Source of the DNA: Chryseolinea sp. H1M3-3
GTDB lineage: Bacteria > Bacteroidota > Bacteroidia > Cytophagales > Cyclobacteriaceae
Direction: 5' to 3'
NCBI RefSeq assembly: GCF_029360725.1
Contig: NZ_JARKMY010000002.1
Coordinates: 1,116,001-1,180,000, forward strand
DNA: 64,000 bases
The notes below the pieces were generated by a model. It worked only from the letters and a program-made list of their open reading frames with translations. It was not told the DNA's origin and did not search any database. How positions within the stretch are numbered: the first letter of the stretch is position 1; every line of letters begins with the position of its first letter. The position numbers and the translations under genes are program-made. Shown in pieces: positions 1 to 8,726 of the stretch.

Positions 1-95
1 TGGATACATGAGTAGAAGGTTTGCAAGCATCAATGATCTATCAATCCAGGCTGCCGACAGACATCTTTAATATTTTTTACGAATACAAATACACT

Positions 96-458
96 ATGAA
101 AACAGCAATACTGGTTTTCTCTGATCCCAAGGCCGGGTCGGAGGAAGCACTCGGGCGGGTATTTAACGCCATGGCTACTGCATATGAAATTAAGAACGCA
201 GGTGAAGAAGTCGGAATTTATTTTCAGGGCGCCGGTACCCGATGGCCCGAAGAGCTTCTTAAAAAAGATCATCCTGGACACAGACTATTTAGAGCGGTTC
301 AGGATAACGTAGTAGGCATTTCGTGCGGTTGTGCCGATGTCTTTGGTGCTAATGCTTCCGGCTTCGACCTTATTACTGACAATAAGGTTCCTGGTACGAC
401 AGGACTTCCTAGCGTTTATGCAATTCAAAAACAGGGTTTTAATGTATTGACTTTTTAA
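96..458 (+). CDS. DsrE/DsrF-like family protein
   Basis: A 120-residue cytoplasmic protein with no signal peptide or membrane segment. It opens with a Rossmann-like beta strand (MKTAILVFSD), followed by a helix and an AGEEVGIYFQGAG segment, then VVGISCGCADVFGA, a layout typical of the DsrE/DsrF sulfur-relay-like fold. The SCGC pair near residue 78 could be redox active or could bind sulfur; that is inference. I chose the ATG at 96 because the 25 residues encoded further upstream do not look like the family and the domain begins exactly here. There is no clear Shine-Dalgarno sequence, as is common in Bacteroidota. A strong inverted repeat directly after the stop suggests a single-gene transcript. 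The physiological role is unknown. Confidence 0.75.
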   Translation: MKTAILVFSDPKAGSEEALGRVFNAMATAYEIKNAGEEVGIYFQGAGTRWPEELLKKDHPGHRLFRAVQDNVVGISCGCADVFGANASGFDLITDNKVPGTTGLPSVYAIQKQGFNVLTF

Positions 459-466
459 TCAAACTC

Positions 467-491
467 CCCAGGAACAATTTCTGTTCCTGGG
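467..491 (+). terminator. Terminator-like hairpin after the DsrE-like gene
   Basis: Perfect 10-base stem CCCAGGAACA / TGTTCCTGGG with a 5-base loop, followed by TTTCCC. The T tract is short, so termination may be partial. It separates the DsrE-like gene from the flavin-reductase-like gene that starts 9 bases later. Confidence 0.6.
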
Positions 492-500
492 TTTCCCTAT

Positions 501-1415
501 ATGGAGAATATTTATCATCCAGGAGAAATCTTGGTACAGCAAAAAGCGAATGAAAGAACAATTGCTGATCGAAACGGAAGGGCTGTTACTAATAAAATAA
601 TTCCCGGCGCTATAAATTTTATCGAAAAGCTTCCGTTTGCAATCGCGAGTTCCAGAAATGAGGCTGGAGAAATTTTCGTTTCCTTCCTTTCGGGATCAGA
701 AGGCTTTATCAGGGTTATCAACGATAGTCACATAGAGATCAACGTTGAATTAAGCTCCTCAAATCCTAACGATCAATTCTGGCGCAATGCGCAACTGGGT
801 CAACATATTGGATTTCTCTTCATCGAGCCATTGACACGAAGGCGATATCGATTAAATGGCAAAATCGATTCAACTGGTAAAAAAATTCAAATTGTTTTGG
901 AGCAGGCTTATCCCAACTGTCCAAAATATATTCAGAAAAGAAGTTTTGCGCGCGTTGAAAAAAATATTTATCCCGAATCAATCATTCAGGGACGTGAATT
1001 ATCACCAGAGTTAATTTCTTTAGTCAAATCTGCAGATTGTATTTTCGTGGGTAGCGCAGATCTGAGCGGTTCAATGGATGCATCACACCGGGGAGGGCTA
1101 CCCGGATTTATTCACATCACCAACCCGGTTACATTAATAATCCCAGACTATCCCGGTAACGGCATGTTTAACACGTTGGGAAACTTTATAACTAATCCGA
1201 ACGCGGGAATACTTCTGTTGGATCACGAATCAAAAAGAACACTTCAAATCATCGGAAACGTTCAGATACACTGGCAGCTTCCCGATCTTTCATTAAATAC
1301 GTCAGGAACAAATAGATCGTGGTCCTTAACAATACATCGTTGGATTCTCATGGACAATATGTTCGGACTGTCATCTGAGTTTATTGAATACTCTTCCTTG
1401 AATCCTACAATCTAA
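501..1415 (+). CDS. Pyridoxamine 5'-phosphate oxidase-like FMN-binding protein
   Basis: A 304-residue soluble protein. The body has the split-barrel look of pyridoxamine-phosphate-oxidase-like flavin proteins: an HPGE..VQ opening, an AIASSRNEAGEIFVSFLSGSEGFIRV strand pair, a GFLFIEPLTRRRYRLNGKI segment, and a second half with DCIFVGSADLSGSMDASHRGGLPGFI and TLGNFITNPNAGILLLD. In this family such segments bind FMN and reduce small acceptors. The length matches the two-half variants often annotated as pyridoxamine 5'-phosphate oxidase family. It is not the pdxH enzyme, which is about 210 residues. The substrate is unknown, and the neighbours give no pathway clue. Confidence 0.7.
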   Translation: MENIYHPGEILVQQKANERTIADRNGRAVTNKIIPGAINFIEKLPFAIASSRNEAGEIFVSFLSGSEGFIRVINDSHIEINVELSSSNPNDQFWRNAQLGQHIGFLFIEPLTRRRYRLNGKIDSTGKKIQIVLEQAYPNCPKYIQKRSFARVEKNIYPESIIQGRELSPELISLVKSADCIFVGSADLSGSMDASHRGGLPGFIHITNPVTLIIPDYPGNGMFNTLGNFITNPNAGILLLDHESKRTLQIIGNVQIHWQLPDLSLNTSGTNRSWSLTIHRWILMDNMFGLSSEFIEYSSLNPTI

Positions 1416-1480
1416 TTGTCATGATTTAAATATCAATCTATTATTTCATAACGAAGAAAAGCAATTATAACTAATCTATT

Positions 1481-1951
1481 ATGAATACGAGAAATACATC
1501 CCTTAGCCAAACTGTTCTGGAAATTCTTAATCGTGACTTAAATAAAGTGATACAGGAAATTGAATCCTACAAGAATGAAAATCATATTTGGTCGCTTGCC
1601 GGTAATATCGGTAATACAGGCGGTAACCTGGCACTTCATATTGCAGGAGCGATAAATCATTTCATCGGTGCAGTATTGGGGAGGAACGGTTATGTCAGGG
1701 AAAGGGATAAAGAATTTTCTGAAAAAAATATTACCCGCGACGAAATCCTATCCAAGGTTAAATCCGCGATTGAAACAATACACCAAGTTCTACCGGTAAT
1801 TTCATTGGAGATTTTAGAAGACGAATTTCCGGAAAAACCGGGAGGGAAGTCTATGACAACTGGTTTTTTTATGATTCATCTGGTAAGTCATATTAACTAT
1901 CATCTCGGACAAATTAATTATCACAGGAGGTTGCTAGATAAGAACCAATGA
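1481..1951 (+). CDS. DinB-like (DUF1572-type) four-helix protein
   Basis: A 156-residue protein predicted to be all helical. The histidines sit as expected for the DinB/YfiT-like metal-binding bundle: LALHIAGAINHFIG around residues 49-62, and a C-terminal block MIHLVSHINYHLGQINYHRR around residues 130-150. These provide a three-histidine metal site in the family. Members include thiol-dependent transferases and many proteins of unknown role. It stands alone, 65 bases after the flavin protein, with its own ATG. Specific function cannot be assigned. Confidence 0.75.
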   Translation: MNTRNTSLSQTVLEILNRDLNKVIQEIESYKNENHIWSLAGNIGNTGGNLALHIAGAINHFIGAVLGRNGYVRERDKEFSEKNITRDEILSKVKSAIETIHQVLPVISLEILEDEFPEKPGGKSMTTGFFMIHLVSHINYHLGQINYHRRLLDKNQ

Positions 1952-2302
1952 CACATGTTCCACATCAACCAACAGCATTGCGCCACGTTCCATAATCTGT
2001 GGCTGATATATGCATACCGTTAGATAAATTAGTTAGCTGAAAATATTCTACGGCATTCCAAGTATCATTCAAAAATATATAACTGGACAAAATAATATTA
2101 TCAAATGATAAAATTTGATAAATAACCGCTTTCCTGCGAGCCTACCTTACAGATACAATTTCGGATGAGTGACGTCCGACTTGTAACGTCCTGATATAAA
2201 CCTGGCGTATTAGTTAATTTTTAGAAACTCCTTCATAAAGAAGTGTGTCCTTACTTTTGAAGGAGACAGTTTGTTAGTATGTCTACCCATAAATAATAAC
2301 GT
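1952..2302. other. Intergenic region upstream of the first susC
   Basis: A 351-base stretch with no convincing gene. It holds two direct copies of ACGTCC at 2172-2177 and 2186-2191 (14 bases apart), which could be a weak regulator site. The only other thing recognised is the promoter-like element listed at 2252-2259. Confidence 0.5.
2252..2259 (+). promoter_or_regulatory. Candidate -7 element for the first susCD operon
   Basis: TACTTTTG matches the Bacteroidota primary-sigma -7 consensus TAnnTTTG. It lies 43 bases before the susC ATG. No clear TTTG -33 element is visible at the expected distance, which would fit a promoter needing an activator. Confidence 0.4.
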
Positions 2303-5284
2303 ATGATAAAATCAATTACTAAACTTAAACATGTATTGCGGTTAACGCTTTTATTGAGCATGTTAACAGCGATGCAAGGTGCTTTCGCTCAACACAATGT
2401 TACCGGAACCGTTCTTTCGGTAGATGGTGAGTCGTTACCTGGCGCAAACGTTGTCCTTAAGGGTTCAACACAAGGAACGATTTCGGACGCGAATGGAAAA
2501 TTTGAAATTACCGTCCCCGGCCCCCAGGCAATTCTCGTCATAAGTTTTGTTGGTTATACCAATACGGAAATTCCAGTCGGTGATCAAACGAATATTACAG
2601 TTAACCTGACGCCCGACATAGCGTCTTTGCAAGAAGTTGTCGTTATAGGTTATGGAACACAACGCGCTCAGGATGTTACTACCGCTGTTAGTTCGGTAAA
2701 ACCCAAGGAATTTGTGCCCGGTGCCGTTCGCAATGTTGGCGAACTTTTGAGAGGGAAAGTGGCAGGGCTGTCTATCGGTACGCCTACTGGTGACCCTAAT
2801 GAAGATGCCCAATTTTTATTGAGAGGTATTACTTCGTTGTTGGGTTCATCAGAGCCACTGGTTCTTATTGATGGTTTTACGGGTGATCTGAATTCCATCT
2901 CCCCGAGTGATATCGAATCTGTAGATGTCTTAAAAGATGCATCGGCCTCAGCTATCTATGGAACTCGCGGAAAAAATGGTGTCATTTTGATTACCACGAA
3001 AAAAGCAAAGGGAGAAATGAAACCTGTTGTCGAATATTCGGGCTATGTATCTACCGACCGTTTTCTGAAAAAAGCTGATTTTATGGATGCAAACGAAGTT
3101 CGTAGCCAGATTGCAGCCGGAAATATTGAACCTGCGTATGACCTCGGTGGAAATACCGACTGGCTGGACGAAATTACCAGGAACCCCATAAATCATTTTC
3201 ACAATGTTTCACTCCGCGGCGGAACCGGTAGATCTACTTATGTCATCAATACAAGCTACCAAAAAGCGGAAGGTATGTTTCTTAAATCTGATAATGAGGA
3301 ATTAAAGCTCCGCCTCGATCTGGGCCACTATTTGGTAAAAGATAAATTGAAGTTAAATGTGAATGTGTTAAAAGGTATTCAGCATATCGGAAGCTTTGAT
3401 AGAGATATTTATCGTCAGGCACTGATTAGAAATCCGACTGACAACGTGAAAAATAACAATGGTGAGTGGGTAGAACACACCGATCAGTTCCAGTATGAAA
3501 ATCCTGTATCGCGGATTAAAGAACAAATCACAGATAATAAACAAGATTGGACCTGGCTAACTACTTCACTTTCTTATTATCCCATCGAAGATCTTGAACT
3601 TAAGATCGCAGGATCACAGCATGATTGGAGAGAAGATATCGGATGGTACCAGTCAAAAAAACACATCTCTGCTTTACGCGGAAAAAATGGGGTGGCGTAT
3701 GTAAGCAATGCCGAGCAGACAGAAAAATTCCTTGATCTCACGGCAGATTATTCTAAAACAATTGACAAACATCGAATTAGCGCATTGTTAGGTTATAGTT
3801 ACCTCGATTACTATTATTCGAGAAACACCATCACCAACTTTAACTTCCCAACCGATGAATTTTCTTACCATGCCATTCATTTAGGACAGGCACTAGCGCA
3901 AGGGTTGAATGGATCGGGTGTAAACATTGACAAGAACGCTACTAGTGATATGTGGCCAAACTATTCCAAACTAATTGCATTTTTTGGTCGAGTAGGGTAT
4001 GGGTTTGATGATAAGTACAACATCCTGGCAAGCTTGCGATATGAAGGTTCGTCTAAATTTGGTGCCAATAATCGTTGGGGATTGTTTCCGTCTGTTTCCG
4101 TTGGATGGACGCTCAGTAACGAGAGCTTTCTTGCCGATGCAGATTTCGTTAGCAATTTAAAACTACGGGCTGGTTTTGGTAAAACAGGATCTACACCAAA
4201 TGATCCATATCAATCGCTGGTTCGGTACAGGTACGATGCGGGTAACTATTATTTTAATGGCGAAGATTGGGTATATATTTTGGCCCCTGTCGGGAATGCA
4301 AATCCTGACCTTGGTTGGGAAACCAATACGGAATATAACATTGGTGTGGATTATGGATTTCTCCAAAACCGCATTTATGGAGCCATCGACTATTATGACA
4401 GACGCCTTGAAGACCTCTTATACAATTATCCCGTACCAGTGCCACCAAACCTGGTAGGCACAACGTTGGCGAATGCGGCCTCTATGGTAAATAAAGGGCT
4501 GGAAATTTCGTTGAGCCTTGTTCCTGTCACGACATCAAAAATTGAGTGGGTTTCAAGTATTAATTATTCTAGGAACACCAATAAACTGAGCTCATTGTCA
4601 AGCAGTGAATTCAAATTGGCGAATGACTTTTTATTTGAAGGATATACGGGCGATCCCATCCAAATGTCCACTCACAAATTGGAAACCGGAAGGCCGATGG
4701 GAAGCTTCTTTGGTTATAAAAGTGTTGGCATTACCGAAGATGGCATTTGGTTGATCGAAAATTCGAAAGGAGAGCAAAAGCCCATCACTGATGTTACCGA
4801 AGATGATCGTCAGATATTAGGAAATGGTTTGCCTAAATGGTACCTGGCGTGGAATAACACTTTCAGGTATGGAAATTTTGATTTGAATGTCACGATGCGT
4901 GGCGCGTTCGACTATCAGATATTAAATACGCAGCGAATGTTTTATGAGAATCCTACCATCGTTTACAATAGACTTAATTCTGCTTTTAATACCATCGATG
5001 GAAAAGTGTTAACCTCACCGCAGTCGTATGTGAGTGCATATGTGGAGGATGGTGACTTCTGGAAAATTGACAACGTCACGTTGGGATATAATTTTAATGC
5101 GTCGAAAGTGAAGCAATTTGCGGCGGCGCGGGTCTATGTTTCGGCTTCAAACCTCGCAACGTTTACCGACTACAAAGGTATCGACCCTGAAGTAAATCGC
5201 GCCGGACTTGCTCCGGGAGTGGATGAAAGAGACAAGTATCCAACGGTACGTTCTTTTACACTCGGTGTAAATCTTACCTTCTAA
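2303..5284 (+). CDS. SusC/RagA-family TonB-linked outer-membrane transporter (locus 1)
   Basis: A 993-residue outer-membrane beta-barrel for TonB-dependent uptake of oligomers. Residues 1-29 are a signal peptide ending in FAQ. Residues about 31-110 are a carboxypeptidase-D-regulatory-like domain (VTGTVLSVDGESLPGANVVLKG). Next comes the EVVVIGYGTQ TonB-box region, then a plug domain with the SusC signature VDVLKDASASAIYGTRGKNGV near residues 208-228. The rest is barrel, ending in RSFTLGVNLTF with the terminal aromatic typical of barrels. It is co-transcribed with the SusD partner 25 bases downstream. The neighbouring hydroxyproline and arabinofuranosidase genes suggest a glycopeptide or hydroxyproline-peptide cargo; that is inference. 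Confidence 0.95.
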   Translation: MIKSITKLKHVLRLTLLLSMLTAMQGAFAQHNVTGTVLSVDGESLPGANVVLKGSTQGTISDANGKFEITVPGPQAILVISFVGYTNTEIPVGDQTNITVNLTPDIASLQEVVVIGYGTQRAQDVTTAVSSVKPKEFVPGAVRNVGELLRGKVAGLSIGTPTGDPNEDAQFLLRGITSLLGSSEPLVLIDGFTGDLNSISPSDIESVDVLKDASASAIYGTRGKNGVILITTKKAKGEMKPVVEYSGYVSTDRFLKKADFMDANEVRSQIAAGNIEPAYDLGGNTDWLDEITRNPINHFHNVSLRGGTGRSTYVINTSYQKAEGMFLKSDNEELKLRLDLGHYLVKDKLKLNVNVLKGIQHIGSFDRDIYRQALIRNPTDNVKNNNGEWVEHTDQFQYENPVSRIKEQITDNKQDWTWLTTSLSYYPIEDLELKIAGSQHDWREDIGWYQSKKHISALRGKNGVAYVSNAEQTEKFLDLTADYSKTIDKHRISALLGYSYLDYYYSRNTITNFNFPTDEFSYHAIHLGQALAQGLNGSGVNIDKNATSDMWPNYSKLIAFFGRVGYGFDDKYNILASLRYEGSSKFGANNRWGLFPSVSVGWTLSNESFLADADFVSNLKLRAGFGKTGSTPNDPYQSLVRYRYDAGNYYFNGEDWVYILAPVGNANPDLGWETNTEYNIGVDYGFLQNRIYGAIDYYDRRLEDLLYNYPVPVPPNLVGTTLANAASMVNKGLEISLSLVPVTTSKIEWVSSINYSRNTNKLSSLSSSEFKLANDFLFEGYTGDPIQMSTHKLETGRPMGSFFGYKSVGITEDGIWLIENSKGEQKPITDVTEDDRQILGNGLPKWYLAWNNTFRYGNFDLNVTMRGAFDYQILNTQRMFYENPTIVYNRLNSAFNTIDGKVLTSPQSYVSAYVEDGDFWKIDNVTLGYNFNASKVKQFAAARVYVSASNLATFTDYKGIDPEVNRAGLAPGVDERDKYPTVRSFTLGVNLTF

Positions 5285-5309
5285 TTTCCATTCATTCAAA
5301 GCTAACACT

Positions 5310-6917
5310 ATGAAATCAATATTTATAAAACTCAATCCGCTTGTACTTACACTTCTCCTGTTTGTTTTTTCCTGTACTGACTTAAGTGAGGATCCTTATG
5401 ATCTATTAACGGAGTCAGACATCGGCGATACGCCTTCGCCGGATGTGTTGGAGGCATTGACAGCGCCTGTCTACACCCGCTTAACAGATTTAATGTTCGG
5501 ATGGCATGGCTATTTTGATCTTCAGGAAGAATGTTCTGATATCATCGTAACACCGGCAAGGCCCAACGGCTGGGTTGATGGCGGAACCTATCGTAATTTA
5601 CACATGCATTCCTGGAACTCTTTTCAAAGTCAGCCTAATTCATTATGGAACCGGGCATTTGGATCCATTAACTTGTTAAATACACGGATTGCTCAATATC
5701 AGACTAAGCAAGGATTCGAAGGAGCAATTGCTGAATTACGGGCTTTGCGTGCATTATATTATTACCTCCTCCTTGATAACTTTGGAAACGTGCCAGTTGT
5801 AACCGAAGTTGATTTGCTAAACAAAAACGCGACGCCAGAACAAAAGAGCAGACTCGAAGTTTTTGAATTTGTGGAGAACGAACTGACTGAAGTAATGCCA
5901 TTGCTCAATGAAGCAAAGGTGTATGGCAAAATGAATAAGTGGACAGCAAAGATGGTTCTTGCCAAGATTTACTTGAATGCGGAAGTCTATATCGGAGCGG
6001 CAAAATGGAATGATGCAATCGCTCAGGTGGATGATATTATTGCAAGTGGATTATACAATCTGGAAGCGAGTTACAGCGCGAATTTCTCGGTGAAAAATGA
6101 AACATCCAACGAACAGATTTTTTCTATTGTTTATGATGCTACGCGATCTGGTTGGTTACACTACCCCTGGAAAACGCTTCACCCTTCCAGTGCCGCCACT
6201 TACGATCTCGCAGAGCAACCATGGGGAGGGAGTTGTGCCATCCCTCAATTTATTGACACATATGATACTGATGACGCGAGAATAAATATCTGGATTAAAG
6301 GACTGCAATTTGCCAGCAATGGAACGCCAGTCTATAATTCGATGGACCCAGCGTTAAGCAGTGTTCAATTGAATTACACAAAACAAATTGGGAGCGTAGA
6401 TGAAACTAAAGAGTATGAAGGATACCGCGTTGGTAAATTTGAAATTGAGCGTGGTGTAACAGGGACTGCTATCAGCAATGATGTTCCTTTGTTCCGTTAT
6501 GCCGATGCATTGATGATTAAAGCGGAATGTTTACTACGTCTTGGACAACCCGACGCTGCGGCCACAATAGTGACGGAAGTCAGGCAAAGAGCGTTTCTGG
6601 AAAATCCTGCTAACGCGGTGGTTACTGGAAGTGAACTCATGGCAGGCAGCAAATACAATTATGGAAAGTATGAAAACGGTGTATTGCTAACAACGGAAGG
6701 AGGGGCTGACATACAATACGGCAGATTTTTTGATGAGCTGGGGTGGGAGTTCGCAGCGGAGTTTCATAGACGACAGGATATGATAAGGTTTGGCGTATTT
6801 ACTTCAAAGTCATGGCTGAGCCATTCTCCTAACGGAGAACATAGGACGATTTTTGATATTCCACAGTCTGTACTGAATGCGAATCCAAACCTTCAGCACA
6901 ATCCTGGTTATAATTAA
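5310..6917 (+). CDS. SusD/RagB-family surface lipoprotein (locus 1)
   Basis: A 535-residue surface lipoprotein that caps the SusC barrel and binds ligand. A lipobox ends at Cys22 (LLFVFSC). The TPR-like helical core is visible: YRNLHMHSWNSFQSQPNSLWNRAFGSINLLNTRI, ELRALRALYYYLLLDNFGNVPVV and LFRYADALMIKAECLLRLG, with the typical C-terminal segment WEFAAEFHRRQDMIRFGVF...NPNLQHNPGYN. Length is normal for the family. It immediately follows susC, and a 12-base hairpin lies after the stop. Ligand specificity cannot be read from the sequence. Confidence 0.94.
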   Translation: MKSIFIKLNPLVLTLLLFVFSCTDLSEDPYDLLTESDIGDTPSPDVLEALTAPVYTRLTDLMFGWHGYFDLQEECSDIIVTPARPNGWVDGGTYRNLHMHSWNSFQSQPNSLWNRAFGSINLLNTRIAQYQTKQGFEGAIAELRALRALYYYLLLDNFGNVPVVTEVDLLNKNATPEQKSRLEVFEFVENELTEVMPLLNEAKVYGKMNKWTAKMVLAKIYLNAEVYIGAAKWNDAIAQVDDIIASGLYNLEASYSANFSVKNETSNEQIFSIVYDATRSGWLHYPWKTLHPSSAATYDLAEQPWGGSCAIPQFIDTYDTDDARINIWIKGLQFASNGTPVYNSMDPALSSVQLNYTKQIGSVDETKEYEGYRVGKFEIERGVTGTAISNDVPLFRYADALMIKAECLLRLGQPDAAATIVTEVRQRAFLENPANAVVTGSELMAGSKYNYGKYENGVLLTTEGGADIQYGRFFDELGWEFAAEFHRRQDMIRFGVFTSKSWLSHSPNGEHRTIFDIPQSVLNANPNLQHNPGYN

Positions 6918-6943
6918 TCAATGTAATACAAACTCGTCTTTGA

Positions 6944-6973
6944 TGCGTGCTATCACCATCCTGATAGCGCGCA
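6944..6973 (+). terminator. Hairpin between susD and the transporter/hydroxyproline genes
   Basis: A 12-base stem (TGCGTGCTATCA / TGATAGCGCGCA, one G-T pair) with a 6-base loop, 26 bases after the susD stop. There is no T run, so it may protect or stabilise the susCD mRNA or only partly terminate it. Confidence 0.45.
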
Positions 6974-7107
6974 CCAATATGACTTCTAATCAAGGCGTTT
7001 AGGTAGCACAAATTTCCTTACTTATCTAAATTCAAAACCACGATAAGATCGATGTCCGTATCTCCTAATTCCTATCTTCGTTGTATTGACTTTTTTTAAA
7101 CAATTTG

Positions 7108-8604
7108 ATGGAGCATAAGTTCTTTGGTCATCCGCGGGGTCTCGCAACACTATTTTTCACGGAAATGTGGGAGCGCTTCAGTTACTACGGGATGCGCGCT
7201 TTGCTTTTATTATATATGGTAGCCAGTGTTGAGGAAGGTGGGTTAGGCTTCGATGAAAAAACCGGCGGCGCAATTTATGGCTTGTACACTATGCTCGTGT
7301 ACTTGTTAGCATTGCCAGGAGGTTGGCTAGCAGATAATTTATGGGGATTAAGAAAGACTGTTTTTTATGGTGCATGCATAATTTCGGTGGGACATTTTCT
7401 TCTGTTGTTACCATTCTTGGAGACATTTTTTCTTGGACTATTGTTTATTGTCGTTGGAACCGGGATGCTTAAACCAAATATCAGCAGCCTTGTAGGTAAT
7501 TTGTATTTACCTCATGAAGATGCAAGGCGTGATGCTGGGTATTCAATCTTTTTTATGGGAATTAATATTGGCGCTTTTCTGGCGCCTTTTATTACCGGAT
7601 ACCTTGGTGAAAAGATTAACTGGCACTATGGGTTTGGAGCGGCCGGGATAGGAATGGTATTGGGCCTTATTCAATATAAACTATCAGAACATCTTCTTCA
7701 AAGCAAGGGGTCGCTTCCCTCATTTTTGGCAGAAGACAGGCAGCAACTTACCAAGAACAAAACGATCTTTTTTTTCGCTATGCTGATTATTGGTTTATTC
7801 GTTTTGTTGATGATGATAGGCATCATAAAGCCTAACCCTGTGTCGATTGCCAGAATTTCTGCATATGTAATCGCAGCATGTGCCGTACTCTATTTCATCT
7901 TTCTTTTATTTTTTGCTGCGCTTGAAAATGCCGAACGTAAAAGTGTACTGACGATCGCGGTCTTCTTTTTTATCTCTGTCGTTTTTTACATGGGTTATGA
8001 ACAGCAAGGTTCCTCATTGAATTTGTTCGCATCACGCTACACAGATATGTTTATTGGAAAATTCGAAATGCCGGCATCATGGTTGCAATCCGTTCCGGCT
8101 GTTTCGGTCTTGATATTTGCACCTGTTTTTGCGTGGCTGTGGGTATACCTGTCGCAACGTAAATTGAATCCTTCAACGCCGGTGAAACTTTCATTTGGAC
8201 TTTTGTTCGTCTCAGCAAGTTACGCATTAATGAGTGCCGCCGCGCTTACAACATTCGGTGGTCAGAAGGCGATACCGCTTTGGTTAATCATGACATACGT
8301 ACTGCAGACGTTTGGAGAGATATGTTTATACCCGGTTGGCTTGAGCGCGGTTACAAAACTCGCACCCAAAAAGTATTCAGCGCAGTTAATGGGTGTTTGG
8401 TTTATGTCTTTGGCATTAGGAAACTTGCTGGCAGGTTTGATTGCGGGAGAAATGGATGCTGAATTGATATCTGTCGATCCACAGGTTCTTGTAAATTTAT
8501 TCATGTCAATAGCGCTAGTAATTTTTGTGGTAGCAGTTATTATTCTTTCTATCAATAAAAATCTGATGAAGCTGGCACCTCATGCTAAACAAGTTAATGG
8601 CTAA
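7108..8604 (+). CDS. POT/PTR-family proton-coupled oligopeptide transporter
   Basis: A 498-residue inner-membrane protein with about 14 hydrophobic segments. The N-terminal ExxER proton-coupling motif is present (FFTEMWERFSYYGMRALLLLYM; E19, E22, R23), as is the helix 4-5 family signature around GTGMLKPNISSLVGNLY and FFMGINIGAFLAPFITGYLGE. Members import di- and tripeptides with protons. I place the start at the ATG at 7108 rather than the TTG just before it. A possible -7 element (TATCTTCG) lies at 7073-7080. It heads a same-strand run with the APC permease and the hydroxyproline catabolic genes, so peptides containing hydroxyproline are a likely cargo. That is inferred from neighbours only. 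Confidence 0.92.
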   Translation: MEHKFFGHPRGLATLFFTEMWERFSYYGMRALLLLYMVASVEEGGLGFDEKTGGAIYGLYTMLVYLLALPGGWLADNLWGLRKTVFYGACIISVGHFLLLLPFLETFFLGLLFIVVGTGMLKPNISSLVGNLYLPHEDARRDAGYSIFFMGINIGAFLAPFITGYLGEKINWHYGFGAAGIGMVLGLIQYKLSEHLLQSKGSLPSFLAEDRQQLTKNKTIFFFAMLIIGLFVLLMMIGIIKPNPVSIARISAYVIAACAVLYFIFLLFFAALENAERKSVLTIAVFFFISVVFYMGYEQQGSSLNLFASRYTDMFIGKFEMPASWLQSVPAVSVLIFAPVFAWLWVYLSQRKLNPSTPVKLSFGLLFVSASYALMSAAALTTFGGQKAIPLWLIMTYVLQTFGEICLYPVGLSAVTKLAPKKYSAQLMGVWFMSLALGNLLAGLIAGEMDAELISVDPQVLVNLFMSIALVIFVVAVIILSINKNLMKLAPHAKQVNG

Positions 8605-8726
8605 AATATGGCAGCTAGTTCGTTTGAGACAGGTGAAAATTGTATCAAAGTAGGATAATTTTTACGGGGTTAGTTTGAGCTAATGGCAATACCTTTATTC
8701 ATCGTAGAGACCTAAACACAGGGAGA

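Noticed and set aside
501-1415. pdxH (true pyridoxine 5'-phosphate oxidase)
   Set aside because: The protein is about 90 residues too long and has a two-half layout unlike PdxH; only the broader flavin-binding family is supported.
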